A DNA stretch of 64,000 nucleotides, taken from positions 310,001-374,000 of the forward strand of contig JAGPYM010000010.1 of NCBI GenBank assembly GCA_020736575.1. The letters run 5' to 3'. A model generated the notes under the pieces. That model was given only the letters and a program-made list of their open reading frames with translations. It searched no databases and was not told the origin of the DNA. The position numbers and the translations under genes were made by a program. The DNA comes from Thelonectria olida. Lineage: Eukaryota > Ascomycota > Sordariomycetes > Hypocreales > Nectriaceae. Below, in pieces: positions 36,986-48,312 of the stretch. Within the stretch, counting starts at the first letter, position 1. The number at the start of each line of letters is the position of its first letter.

Positions 36986-39900
36986 GTGATCAATCTGGTA
37001 ATTCGGCCCGTTTCGTTATGGCAGACTCAGATGGAGCACAGAATTCGCGAGGGAGTGCACAACTAACTATCTGGTAACTTGGCACAATTCCTGTTGCCAT
37101 GGAATGTACACACTACGTACCTAGTTGTGTATTCGCGCATACTACGTAGTAGTGAGCCAAAGACTAGTTAGTGCTTAGTGGCTGAAGGCTCAACAACTCG
37201 TCGACGCCCCCGGCTAGCGATCTATCGTAAACACCAAACGGAGGCTCAGCTGATCTTCAAGACATTTTCTTGGCTCTTTTTTGGTGCATCATCTATCAGA
37301 AACCCGCTCCGGTCCTTTTTTAAGCATACTTTAGCTGTGACATGACATTTCCGCGGGGCTTCGCCGTCCTCGTCTCCAGTTCCATGGCTCGTTCTGGTGT
37401 TATTCCCGGCTGAGCCAAGACGCCTTGTGCGACGTGACAACTGCTCGCTCCTATTCGTAACTAGCCGCCTAGCTGTCAGGTGGTGTGCAACTTGCCAGAC
37501 AGACAACAGGGTCTTTGTTAGTAATCACTCCGGATAGCATACATGGAAGTGTGCTAAAGTCGACGACATCTGTTGACCTCGTCCGTCCCATGAGCAGGCA
37601 TGTCGCGACAACACGGCGAGCTGCCATCTCCACCACGTGCTACTCCACCGAGGATGCATGCTGCGCTTCTCTCCAGTCCTCGGCGTTACACAATTAGCAA
37701 AAGCACCGGTTCGCCGCCAGGAGAAGACGCAGCCCACCCCAGATCGAAGAGCGGATATGGGGAAAGATGCGCCGCATTCCATCATGGACCCCTGCTCCAC
37801 AGGATTTGATCGACTATCTGATAATCTGAGGACATGTGGGGCTTGATATATTCGGACACAGATGTGCGAGCCCTAAGCTAACTAGCCGACAGGGGCCTGC
37901 TTCAGAGTTCAAAGCTGCAGGTCGATCGACAACAAGACCGCCGCTCTCCCCGAGTCACCTGCAAAGTCGATCGATGCCATTTTGTGACCTTCCAAGTTAG
38001 TCCAGAAAGAGCACGCCATCATTCCAGCTCCAAGAGACCGCGCGTTACGCGGGCGACGCGGACCGAGGAGAGTCAAGACCCGTGGCGCTCGATAGTCCTG
38101 GCGAGCAAGGGACGAGAAATGCTTTGCCATGACGCAAAAACTAATTGCTTGGGCCAGGAGGAAAGAGTTCTCGGTTTCGCCTCCGTTGTGAATACGAACT
38201 ATTGCGGCCCCCAATCAAGGGAGGGATAACCACGACGTCTAAGTTAGTTGGGGAGCAAGGAGTAGTCGGTCCTAGATCGTCCAAGCCCGTATTGTCGATC
38301 CCACGCCGTCCTGGTACTTGTCCGTCTCCAGGCCCTACAGGGCAATCAAACCAAATCAATCAACAAATCGACATGCTGGCATCGCAAAGACGGCGACCGT
38401 TTTAACTTACTTACATGGGCTCCCGTGAAACACCCGTGTGCGCCATCACCACGCCTAGCGGCACAGTTTGGATTCGGCCGACGACGGCAGGGTCATTGCT
38501 CCAGAGTCAGTAGTCGGACCCGGGTTGTGGGTACGGGAAACATCTCTCCCCGGAACTTTGCTACCGAGTAGAGTGGCTTGCGTCTCGTCGAATTGTGTGA
38601 CCGCCCTCTGCGAGCGGGCGCGGATGATGTGGACGTGTGGGAGTGGTGGAGTTTCCGGAGATGCGCTCAAATTAGGGGCACTGTGGCTTGGGGTAGGGGG
38701 AGTCAAAAAGATGACCCTTTCGGGGTCTATTGGGCAGCTTCTCGGAGAAATAACTGCTAAGCTGAGAAATGGATCGTCTGTCTAGTTGGCTAGTTTCCTG
38801 GGGTCTCGAGAAGCTGAGCAAGCAAGCCGGGCCGACGAAAAGGAGTTGACATGGAAGCCGCCCACTTGTTGTCTCGAGCAGTGGGTGATATGGAGGAGGA
38901 CAGTCCGGCCAGCTTGAACGAACGACTGCTCAGGGAGGCAAGTATTTCCCTACCCCTGGGGGGGCAGTTAACCGATCAAGCCCCCCTCGGCTGAGTGAAC
39001 GATCGATAGGCCATTAGTTAGTCAAGGATGGTGTGGGCGACCAGATGGGGACATTGTATCCGATACCGTTGGTTTCGAGGCGACCATAGCAGAAGCAAAT
39101 CGCCGAGTCCTCAGCCACCATCATCATGGGTAATGAGAAGCTCACCGCATACTACATGTACATTACAACTCTGGCAGATGGGCACGGCAGTTGCAACCCA
39201 AGCACAAAGGAGGGGGGAAGTGCATTGCAGCCCAAAGATGAAGTCATGGCCGAGTGAGTTCATGTTCGAGAACAACGAAGCCGAGCCTAATGGCAAGCCA
39301 AACAACCGTGTCTACGTCATTCCCGTCCTGCTTCAACGATCGAGATTTCAGGGTCTTTGGCTTCTTTGTGCCAAGACGCGGCCGCAACGGGAACTTGGAA
39401 GCGCCAACCGGTTCCGCCGCCCAATTTATTGCAACTCCCGGGCACCCGTTCCACGCCCATGGATCCGACAAGCTTTGGGGGGCAGAGAGCATCCGTCCCC
39501 GTGGGAAAGAGCAGGAAACGGGGAGCAAAGAGCCGCGCCCCTTGTGTCACACTCGCTGCAGAGCCCTGCTCGGAAACGGGCATGGGCTCTGCTGGCGCGC
39601 TGAGGCTTGGCTCCAAGAGAGACCACATGGACCCCTTGAACAGGCCGGCCCAACTCTAAAGGGCGCAGGATACTCAGCCATTAGGCACAAGAGACACAAG
39701 AGAGCCAGCCAAGTTCCGTCTACGAACAATTAACTCGCCACCTAAAATTAAGTCGCTAAACTGCCGGCTCCTCCAGACGAGGAAGATGGGCACGAGCCCA
39801 CCCTCTTGGCCCTCACTGAAGCTAAATGACGCGTGGGCTCGGTCAGGAGAAGGGTGCCCCTGGTTGGCAGCAGAGTTTGACCAGGCCGACCGACGGTCAT

Positions 39901-40404
39901 GGCTGTTGAGCAACTACCCGACACGGGCATGGCTGTTGAGCGACTACCCGACCTTACGTATCTGGCCGGTACAGCCTTGTTCCTTGTCAGCAAACTTTTG
40001 AATTAAATAAATGACTCGGGAGAACGGCTTTGCTTTGGGAGAGACTCAGCACGAAGCAGAGCGTGGTGAATTCGATCCATGAACGACAAAACGACAGACG
40101 ACTTACTGGACTAACGAGGGAGGGACATCGCAAGTTCCAGGCCCTTCTTTTTTTCTTTTTCCTCAAAGCAGAGACAGAGTATAATTTGACCAGCCAATTT
40201 CACTCTTTCACTCTTGCCTTTGACGGAGTGAAAGTCGGAAAAGGCTCCGGAAACCTGGGAAAGACGGTCAGAGCAAGAGAGTAGATCTACGGATACTCCG
40301 TACTGCCCTACCCATTGAGCTAATGAGACTTCTCGAGCAGAGACACTCGACAGACTAGACACACATCCACACGCACATTATTATCTCTTGGCTGGCTGGC
40401 TGTC
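36986..40404. other. Gene-free region, 3.4 kb
   Basis: No supported gene. Several overlapping frames on both strands (for example 39028-39733) reach 100-190 codons, but they are low in plausible protein character and mirror each other on opposite strands. It contains a 30-bp direct repeat (39898-39957) and a 12-bp palindrome at 37140-37151. The F-box relic to the left suggests this is a turnover-prone interval. Confidence 0.5.
39898..39957. repeat. Two-copy tandem repeat, 30-bp period
   Basis: The string CATGGCTGTTGAGC(A/G)ACTACC.. occurs at 39898 and again at 39928 with one difference in the first 25 bases. Nothing suggests it is coding. Confidence 0.8.
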
Positions 40405-40478
40405 GCTCTCTCTGTCTCTCTCTTGTCTCTCTCTCTTGTCTCCCTCTCTTGTCTCTCTCTCTCTCTCTCTCTCTTTTA
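40405..40478 (+). promoter_or_regulatory. CT-rich tract at putative transcription start of the regulator gene
   Basis: A ~75-bp run of CTCTCT/TTGTCTC, followed by CA-rich sequence, precedes the Zn2Cys6 gene by about 240 bp. In filamentous fungi, CT-rich tracts often lie just upstream of start sites, so transcription may begin near 40490-40560. It is also a microsatellite prone to length change. Confidence 0.5.
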
Positions 40479-40617
40479 CCCTTTACTCACTCACATACTC
40501 AGACAATACACACACACACATACAACCAACCCACCGCTCTCTCTCACACACACACTCATACACGCAAATTATCCTGGAAATACATCAACTCACTATCCTC
40601 CCTCCCTCCAAACCCGG

Positions 40618-40827
40618 ATGGACATGGACAGACGGTCCCTCGCGGTCCTCATCAGCGACGAAGACGACAACACATATCAGTATAGTACTCATACCTCCAT
40701 TAATATAACCATCTCCAACAAATGGAAATCATCACCCCCCAGGACTACCAGAACAACGCCCGCAAGCGCCAGCGCCGCAGCCTGCGCCCCTGCGATGCCT
40801 GCCGCAAGCGCAAAACCCGCTGCGTGA
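40618..40827 (+). promoter_or_regulatory. Overlapping upstream ORF, 69 codons
   Basis: ATG at 40618 (and a second at 40624) opens MDMDRRSLAVLISDEDDN.. in a frame different from the main CDS, and it terminates at 40827, 106 bases past the main ATG. I tried to treat it as a first exon, but no GT..AG pair joins it in frame to the zinc-cluster region. If transcription starts upstream of 40618, this uORF would limit translation of the regulator. Confidence 0.4.
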
Positions 40828-42878
40828 CCAAGGACGGCGATGGCGACTGCGTTCACTGCCAGCTCCGAGCCACGGCCTGCACCTTTCAGCACGATCCGCC
40901 AGAGCGCCAGGCCACGAACAGCACCAACAGCACCGGCGGCGGCGCCTACAGCGGCGACGAACGCGGTCCTGCCCTCGACGAAACCCAGGTCCTCTCCCGG
41001 AGCATCAGCCAGAGTCGCAAAGAGTCGCGGGACGACGCCCGAACCCTGGTCTCTGAGACGCAGTCGGTCCAGTCGTTTCTCTCGCCCGCCGAGACGCGCG
41101 CCTCGGGCGACAGTCACTCCAACCGCCATCCTCAACCGCCGTCCGTTATTGTGCCAGAGCTCATCGAGCCGAATCCGCTGGAGCGGACCCTGGGCAGCTC
41201 GACGACTCGCTTCGCCGAGCTGTACGGCCTGGGCAGCGACATGGAGCCCATCTTGATGCGCCACCGGCCCTATGACCCTCTCACCCACGAGTTCAACTTG
41301 GAGACGCACGCCATCCGCAGGGTGCTCGAGCAGGACGATGGTCAAGAGTATCCTCTGACCTTTCATGTCTGCGCTGACGAGAAAGCCGTTGAGCCTGACC
41401 TGGCCCATTCGCTCGTAGATGCCATCGAGGACTGTGTGCGCCCCCACGGCCCGAGTCTTGTCGAGCTGTTCTGGCGGCATGTCCAGCCATGCTATCCCAT
41501 CATGTCCAAGGAGGCCTTCACCATTGTCTACAGCCAGTCGTACCGCAGCGTTCCCGCAGCTCTGCTGGGTGCCGTCTACCTGTCCGCCATGCGCTGGTGG
41601 ACATACGACCCCGAGCTATCGATACGCACACCTCCCGATGTCGTCCAGTTACGTAGCTGGCTGCGAACCGCCTTGCCGTCTTCCTACCACCGCCCCAAGC
41701 TCTGCTCGATCCAGGCTTGTCTCTTGCTGCTGCAGTGCCAGCCCGAAGACCCCCTCAACCCAGACCACACATTCCAATGGGGCCTAACATGTCAAGCCTT
41801 GGCCATCGGCCAATGCATCGGCCTTCACCTAGACGCCAGCAACTGGACCATTCCTCAGTGGGAACGCAACGTCCGCAAGCGTCTCAGCTGGGCTCTCTTC
41901 ATGCAAGACCGCTGGACGGCCTTGGCATACGGACGTCCGTTCCACATCCACGAGGAGGACTGGACGGTCCAGGATCTCTCGCCAACTGATTTTACGGACT
42001 GGGACGCTGAGGGCACAGTTCCAACACCAGGGCTTGACGATGATCGCAGGTCCATTGCGGCGACGGGCATGACACAGTACATCCAGATGGTGCGCCTAAC
42101 CAAGATTCTCTCTGCCGTGTATATGGACTTTTACACGGCGCGGACGTGTCGCGAGCAGGACACTGTGATTCTCTTTGAAAAAGCGAGGTCGCATTTCGAC
42201 ATGCTGGACGCTTGGTATCGCAGCATCCCTCCCACGCTGCAGATGAACATCATCTACCAGCGAAAACTATGTTTCCACGGCTATTTGCACTTCTCCTACT
42301 ACGGCGTAGCCATGACCCTGCTCCGTCGGCTTATCCGATCCACTGCGCTGCCCCCGCGCTGCACCGACGATCGTGTCCTATCCGAGATCCGCCAGATCGC
42401 TCTGCAGACGGCACAGAGCGCCACCAACTTCGTCACAAGTCTTCGTCCCGACCACCTCGAAGCCTTCTGGTACTTTACTTCGCCATACCTCTTTTCCCTG
42501 CTCGGCTCCTTCAACACGCTCCTCCTGGTAACGTCTTTATCCTCTCAGGAGCGCCATTTCTGGCAGGAAACCCTGAATTCATATCTATGGAATCTCCGGA
42601 TGATGAGCAAGAGCCACGAGCCCATGCAATACGCCGTGAACCGTCTCGAAGGCGCCATCCTGCGAGGTCTGGAACACGCCCTGGCGGTGAACCTGAACGA
42701 GCCCCTCAACGACAGGGTCAGCCCCATGATGGGCAACTACGGACCCGACGTGTATCAATACACCGACTTTGGCGACTGGGACCTGGCCGTAGGGGTCAAC
42801 GGGGCGTACGACCTCCTTAGGGGTTTGACGGCGGTGCAGCCAGACGCCATGATTCCGCCGAGAGAAGATCTAGGCTGA
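40722..42878 (+). CDS. Zn(II)2Cys6 transcription factor with fungal-specific domain
   Basis: A single-exon 718-aa protein. The binuclear zinc cluster is CX2CX6CX8CX2CX6C at residues 24-53 (C24, C27, C34, C43, C46, C53), flanked by basic residues (RKRQRR before it) that act as nuclear localisation and DNA contact. A Ser/Thr-rich linker (about 60-150) precedes the fungal_trans middle homology domain (PF04082). That domain is visible from FWRHVQPCYPIMSKEAF (about 247) through the RLSWALFMQDRWTALAYGRPFHI segment. The gene is tail-to-tail (56 bp) with the GH32-like enzyme gene and near a sugar-porter gene, so it is a good candidate regulator of that module. The inducer is unknown. Confidence 0.93.
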   Translation: MEIITPQDYQNNARKRQRRSLRPCDACRKRKTRCVTKDGDGDCVHCQLRATACTFQHDPPERQATNSTNSTGGGAYSGDERGPALDETQVLSRSISQSRKESRDDARTLVSETQSVQSFLSPAETRASGDSHSNRHPQPPSVIVPELIEPNPLERTLGSSTTRFAELYGLGSDMEPILMRHRPYDPLTHEFNLETHAIRRVLEQDDGQEYPLTFHVCADEKAVEPDLAHSLVDAIEDCVRPHGPSLVELFWRHVQPCYPIMSKEAFTIVYSQSYRSVPAALLGAVYLSAMRWWTYDPELSIRTPPDVVQLRSWLRTALPSSYHRPKLCSIQACLLLLQCQPEDPLNPDHTFQWGLTCQALAIGQCIGLHLDASNWTIPQWERNVRKRLSWALFMQDRWTALAYGRPFHIHEEDWTVQDLSPTDFTDWDAEGTVPTPGLDDDRRSIAATGMTQYIQMVRLTKILSAVYMDFYTARTCREQDTVILFEKARSHFDMLDAWYRSIPPTLQMNIIYQRKLCFHGYLHFSYYGVAMTLLRRLIRSTALPPRCTDDRVLSEIRQIALQTAQSATNFVTSLRPDHLEAFWYFTSPYLFSLLGSFNTLLLVTSLSSQERHFWQETLNSYLWNLRMMSKSHEPMQYAVNRLEGAILRGLEHALAVNLNEPLNDRVSPMMGNYGPDVYQYTDFGDWDLAVGVNGAYDLLRGLTAVQPDAMIPPREDLG

Positions 42879-42934
42879 AAGACGGAGCGAGCCAGCAGAG
42901 AGAGGTTTGGAAAAATTATCATGGAAAAATCCAT

Positions 42935-44602
42935 CTACTTATCATGACAGCCCACCGGGACCTCTACTACATTGAAGGCGGCATTTTTGATTCTATACCG
43001 GATCGAGATGTGAACAAGATCAACAATTCCATCTTCGACGAACCAGCCGATCCTTCGCATCTCGCCGTCAGACACATTATTGTCCAGAGACGGTGGTGGT
43101 GGCATGGGCAGTCGAAAGCTCAGCGAGCGTCCTCCGCAGAAGGCCTCTACTATCTGACCCCTCAGGACGAGAAACACGCCGTCGACCAAACTAACATTAT
43201 CATGCCGCACCAGCTCGGGGCCGTCGACGGGGCGGGGAAGATATAAGCGGTACTGGTCGGCCCAGAAGTCGTCGAGCGGCGGGAAGTCGGTCCACAGCGA
43301 GACGGAGAAGAGCCCGTGGCCGGCCGGGCTGAACTGTAGACGATGGCCCTTGCCGGACGCGTCCGTCTGGAACATGACGCCGAAGCTGTGGGCGTCACAG
43401 GCCGCGACCCGGAAGTCGACAAACAGGTCCCGGCACAGCGCAACGGGCCCCAGCTCGGGGAAGTGAGTAGCAGTAGACCCGACGGAGCACAGGTAGAGGC
43501 TGGGGGCGGCGTTGCTGGGACAGACAGGCTTGGAGGAGCGCCAGAGAAAGTCGCGTAATTCACCATCAACTTCAATCCTCAAGTAGCCGTTGCCATCGGC
43601 CGACATCTCGCGTGGAATGCCTAGATCGCCTCCCCAGAGCCACTTCCCGTCGTCGTCGGCGTAGTCGCCCAGCCAGCCAAAGATGATCCTCTTGCGGGCG
43701 TCGCCGGCCTTGGGACACGACTTTGCCGCGTACCATCGCCGTCCGTCGAGGCGTCCGTGAGAGCCGTCGCGGGGGACGCGAAAGGGGCCACGCGGGTGGT
43801 CGGCGATGCGATATACGGTGCCGGCGTCTGGGGCGTGGAAGCGCGAGTAGACCAAGTACCACTTGCCGTTAGGTAGGGTGAACAGCTCCGGACACTCGGG
43901 GCAGAGCATGTCGTTTGGCGCGTACAGTGGCTCTGGCGAGACCGTCCACGTCTCCATGTCGGACGACGTCAGGAGGGCTATGCAGCCACGACTCCAATGC
44001 GGCCCAGACGCCAGCCGGGTGGCCACTAGCATCCAGTATCTCGCCTCGCACTTGTTGTAGAAAATAAACGGATCTCGAAAGTCAATGTCCTCGTACTGGT
44101 CCAGACTGCCACGGATGGCAATGGGCGTGCCGGGCGCCTCGAACCTTGTGCCGTGGCGGTCCCGCGCCTTTGTGTGCAACACGACCTGGCGACCGCCCTG
44201 ACTCAGGTTGTATCCCGTGTAGAAGAGGTGCAGAACCTTATCGAGTCCCAGCACCGCGGAGCCGGTCCACGCGCCGTCCGCATCCGGGTCAGTTGGCTGG
44301 CGGCCCGGCGTCAGGGCGGGTTCGGGGTCCCGCGTCCACTCGATCAGGTTGGAGCTGCGAATCCGCGACCACGAGGACCGCAGCCGCTCCGGGTGGTGCT
44401 TCGTCGCGGGCGGCGTGACGAGGTGGAACAGGTGGTATGTGTTGTCGACGAGGACTGGGATGGCATCGGCGGCTGCTTGCTCAGAGGGCGGTCGACTGTA
44501 GGGACAGGTATCTGGAGGAGGAGTTGGGACTGACGGGACTGGTCCCATAGCTGTCGTGTTTTCATGACAGGATTCGCTAATGGCGGCGGGAACTCTGTTC
44601 AT
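42935..44602 (-). CDS. GH32-like glycosidase (fructosidase family), apparently intracellular
   Basis: A single-exon 555-aa protein of clan GH-J. The three catalytic regions are present. The nucleophile region is ADAIPV (Asp46), in place of the classical WMNDPNG. The transition-state stabiliser is FRDPF (R176, D177). The acid/base is ECPELF (Glu236). A five-bladed propeller is followed by a C-terminal sandwich part (DFRVAACDAHSFGVMF..). No signal peptide is visible; the N-terminus is hydrophilic and Pro-rich, so the enzyme probably acts in the cytosol on imported sugar. The DAIP-type nucleophile box is closer to a bacterial subset that I recall than to fungal invertases. It is divergently arranged with the sugar porter at 45426. 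The substrate could be sucrose, inulin-type oligosaccharide or another fructoside. Confidence 0.85.
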   Translation of the reverse strand: MNRVPAAISESCHENTTAMGPVPSVPTPPPDTCPYSRPPSEQAAADAIPVLVDNTYHLFHLVTPPATKHHPERLRSSWSRIRSSNLIEWTRDPEPALTPGRQPTDPDADGAWTGSAVLGLDKVLHLFYTGYNLSQGGRQVVLHTKARDRHGTRFEAPGTPIAIRGSLDQYEDIDFRDPFIFYNKCEARYWMLVATRLASGPHWSRGCIALLTSSDMETWTVSPEPLYAPNDMLCPECPELFTLPNGKWYLVYSRFHAPDAGTVYRIADHPRGPFRVPRDGSHGRLDGRRWYAAKSCPKAGDARKRIIFGWLGDYADDDGKWLWGGDLGIPREMSADGNGYLRIEVDGELRDFLWRSSKPVCPSNAAPSLYLCSVGSTATHFPELGPVALCRDLFVDFRVAACDAHSFGVMFQTDASGKGHRLQFSPAGHGLFSVSLWTDFPPLDDFWADQYRLYLPRPVDGPELVRHDNVSLVDGVFLVLRGQIVEAFCGGRSLSFRLPMPPPPSLDNNVSDGEMRRIGWFVEDGIVDLVHISIRYRIKNAAFNVVEVPVGCHDK

Positions 44603-45425
44603 CTTGGCGCGTCTTGGTGAATACCTGGAGTCCTCGCCGTAGAGACGAGCAGCAGCAAGAGTCTGTCAGGGCCAGCCATGTTGAATTCAAGCCCGAATTC
44701 CTTCCGCCGTCTCTTTATATTTGATTTCCCTTGAAAGCTAGCAACTCCAAGGTTTCTTGCTTTATGCTCTGCCGGTTCGCCCGGGCTATCCCCATCCCCT
44801 GGACAGCTCCCATCTCATCATCATGCCCCCCTGGCGTCTATCCTTCAGTTGCTCCCCTCGGCACCGCCCAAAACTCACAACCATCCGACGCCGACGGCAT
44901 CTCACGTGTAGCCGTCCAACTGCGCATCATAAGCCTGTATCCGGTCTCTCCATCAAACGTATCCTTGGCCTCGGCGCGACGGCCTTCCTCAAGGGGCAAG
45001 GCGTGGCCCTGGGATGCTCCATTTCGCAGAAACCTTATTGATGAGGAGACCCGCCCGCGGAGAGGGAGACTGAGAGGGAAGAAGCCGCGGGATATTAGCG
45101 AGAGGAGTCCAGATTCTAATCATCGATGAGGCTCTATCATCGGAACTGCAACGACACAGCCTCCTCTAGATCTGGGGCCCGTCGATAATCGCACCAAAAG
45201 AATCGAACAAACCTGGGGTTGTGTGGGTTGTTCGCCCCCCGTCGCCTCCGCTCTCGCTCCCGACTGTCGAGTTCCCCGGCCGGACGCTACCGACCGTTTG
45301 GTGGGCATTGCCTTTTCCCAGCGAGCCTTTCTCTTTGGTCGACGAAGGAAACGAGCTTCGAGGCAAGTTGGCCGAGACGATCCGAGAGAAGAGAGAGCTG
45401 GGCTCCTCCCCCACCTCCTCCCGCG
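44603..45425. promoter_or_regulatory. Divergent promoter region of GH32-like and MFS genes
   Basis: An 823-bp head-to-head intergenic region that must carry both promoters. It contains sequences fitting the CreA-type SYGGRG site (CTGGGG at 45213-45218; CCCCGG at 45274-45279, other strand) and a CCGGCCGG-like string nearby at 45276-45283. Such short matches are common by chance, so control by carbon repression or by the adjacent zinc-cluster factor is only suggested. Confidence 0.35.
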
Positions 45426-47121
45426 ATGCCGACTATCAAATACCCCTGGGTCTGGCTGTACTGCGGCTTTGCAGCCTTAGGAGCTTGCTTATATGGTTAC
45501 GATGGTGTCTATTTCAACGGCGTTTCGACACTCGGTACGTGGATTATTTAGTATCGGAAGAGGAGAGAATAAGACGGTCGAAATCTCCCAGTCGCGAGAC
45601 ACCGATTCCACACCATAGACTACCCGAACTAATACACACCGCAAGATGTATTCTTACGAGACTTTGGACACCGAAACGGCCATGGCGAATACGTCATCTC
45701 ACCCGCTACCTTGTCCATCATGACTTCCATGATCAACCTCGGCGAGCTGGTCGGCTCGCTCTGCGCCGCGCCGCTCAACGATTTTCTCGGCCGCAAGGGG
45801 GTCTTTGTGATAGGCAGCATTAGCATCGCAGTCGGTGTGATCATGCAGCTCGTGACGACGTCTAGCGGCGCCCTCATAACGGCCGGCCGCGCTGTTCTGG
45901 GCTTCGGCGTGGGCAACTTCAGCGCAACATCGCTGCTGTACATGGGCGAGATAGCCCCAGACTCGCTGCGCAGCCCCCTGCTGATGAGCTGGCAATTGAC
46001 CCTCTCCGTGTCCCAGATCATTGCCGCCGCCATCAACCGCGGCGTTGTGAATATTCAAACGTCGTTTGCTTACCGCTTCCCCACCGGCTTCCAGCTCGTG
46101 TTCGTGCTCATCATCTTCCTGGGCATTCGCTGGGTGCCAGAGTCGCCCCGATGGCTCATTCGCAAAGACAGACGGGACGACGCTGCCGAGTCGTTGCGCC
46201 GTCTTCATCGCGAGGACAAGGACTATGACCCTGCCCCCGTGATGCGCAATATGGAAGATGATCTGCAACGAGAGCGGGCCAGCGAAGCTGAAAGCTCGTG
46301 GTCGCAACTCGTCACCGACAAGGTTGAGCGGCGAAAGGTCGTTTACAGTGCCGGAGCACTCGTGGCGCAGCAAATCAACGGCATCCAATGGTTCTATTAC
46401 TTTGGCACCGTCTTCTCCAAAGCCATAGGGCTGCGTGACCCCTTTTTGATGACACTCATTGTGTTTATCATCCAAGTCTTTGTTGTTTTGGCCGCCGTGA
46501 TACTGGGAAACAAGCTGCCGCGACGGCCTCTGTTAATGATAACGACTGGAATCATGACTGTATCTATCTTTGTGGTCGGCTGCTTGGGAATTCCCGGCGG
46601 TACACCGAGCGAAACTATCGGCAAGGTCATCATCAGCTTTGTCATTATCGAGATTGTGGCCTTCAACTTTGCGTGGGGGCCTCTGGGCTGGGCTATTGTA
46701 TGCGACGACTCCTCTCCTACCAACAAACAAGGGAGCTACAAGCTAACTGCTCGGCTAGGCTTCCGAAATGGCCGTCGGCCGGAACCGAAACAAGATATAT
46801 GCCATTGCCGTGGCATCCTTCTGGATCACCGTCTGGGTCACCGTCTTCACTCTTCCATACCTATACTACTCCGCCCACCTCGGGCCCAAGACGGGCTTCG
46901 TCTACACGGGGCTGTGCTTTGTGACATTGGCATACGTCTATTTCTGCGTGGGCGAAGTGTCGGGTCGAAGCATCGAGGAGATCAACGGCTTCTTCCGAGA
47001 TGGGATTCCGGCGAGGCGTTGGAAAGATCAGCCTAGGCTGGACACAATCGTGACAACCATTTCGGGCGGGAGCAATGAGACGAGGATGACCGAGGAGTCG
47101 ATGAATAAGGACTCTTCCTGA
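45426..47121 (+). CDS. MFS sugar transporter (sugar-porter family)
   Basis: The 507-aa protein comes from exons 45426-45534, 45646-46697 and 46759-47121. Intron 1 is 111 bp (GTACGT, branch ACTAAT, CAAG) and intron 2 is 61 bp (GTATGC..CTAG); both joins keep frame. Sugar-porter (PF00083) landmarks are present: LYGYDGVYFNGV in TM1, NDFLGRKG after TM2, GRAVLGFGVG in TM4, PESPRWL at the end of the N-half, and AQQINGIQWFYYFG in TM7 (the sugar-binding QQ.NG region). The Gln-Gln-x-x-Gly motif supports sugar rather than organic acid transport. With the adjacent intracellular GH32-like enzyme, uptake of a fructosyl disaccharide or oligosaccharide is a reasonable idea. Confidence 0.92.
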
Positions 47122-48312
47122 TGGTAACCAAGAACCCAACTGGTCATACCAATCACCCATGAGCCAGGTTGATCGGCAGCTTGCCCCCCTTGCACGTATC
47201 AGAAGTTTCGGTCTTGAGAGTTGATTGACTATATCAGATGGCTGTGCCATCATAGTGCTATATGCAGTTTTGCTTGTCTTCTGAGCTTATTGTTGCGAAA
47301 TCCCAAACAATCCAGGGAATGTACATGGCCGATTTCCTCTCCTACTACAGCCATAAACTTGCTACGCGACATCATATTAAGACAGTGTATGTCTTCCCTT
47401 GCCAGCCCATAAGAGAACCTATCGCGACCGTCTATGACTCCTTCTTTCCATTCTTCTATACGTTGCCAGTTTGCTAGTTTCTTGTCGTGAGCTTTCTCTT
47501 TGGCCGAGTGAGCCTGGCACTCTGATGAGTGACTTGATTAGAGCCAGCTGGGCTAAAAGCTGGAGTAGAGAATGGGGGTGGGCAGGGGAGAGGCCAATCC
47601 TCCGACCCACACCTTTAGGTGTGTGTGACAGTTAGACAGGATTTGAGACCTTCTATCAAGCCCCGAAGCTGCGCTTAGAGCTGGAGAGGGGGCGGAGCTG
47701 GAGAGCTGGAGCTTGAGAAGGAGGAGCCTGCGCAGGAAAGGGACCATCACCATCGCCCAGTGCCGTCGACATCAGAAACCTTGCCAAGTTTTTGTGTCTA
47801 TCTGAGTGACTAAGACCCCTTTCCGTGTCGTCTTGTCCTGTTTATCTGTGAAGCAGTCCTTCGTCTACTATATCATCTCTGTGGCTCATCCACGAACGAC
47901 CCTCACACTGCACAGTGGGGGAAAAGGAGGAAGACAAGAAGGAGCGAAAGTCACGATGATGCTTACTGGAGCTCTAGCACGGTTGTAACAAGCGTAAATA
48001 GCTATTAGCTAAACTTTGATGAAGTTGATGAGTTGATGAAAGTCCCGAGCCCCGGTCACAGAGAGGGGGCCTCAGGAAAGGTATATAGAGATCTAAATGT
48101 TTCCATCAAACAGCAGCAATATCCGTCGTCTTGACGGGCCTATGCATGCCAAATTACGAGACATGCAAGAAAGCGACACCGAATTCAGAAAGACAGTTGG
48201 GTCGTATCGATATTATTGCAACTATTCAGCTACACTACTCAAACGACAACCCTCCCTTTTAAATCCCAAGGTACATTCCCAACACCTCTTCCCTCGCTTT
48301 CTGGGCGTTCTT
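47122..48312. other. Intergenic, no gene seen
   Basis: About 1.2 kb between convergent genes. No frame of meaning, no RNA gene or repeat. Confidence 0.6.

Noticed and set aside
39028..39733. Overlapping long frames on both strands
   Set aside because: Both strands stay open through the same bases, a composition effect; none has domain-like sequence.
40618..40760. Upstream first exon for the zinc-cluster regulator (MDMDRRSL..)
   Set aside because: I tested donors near 40678-40690 with acceptors before the zinc cluster; none joined in frame. Treated as a uORF.
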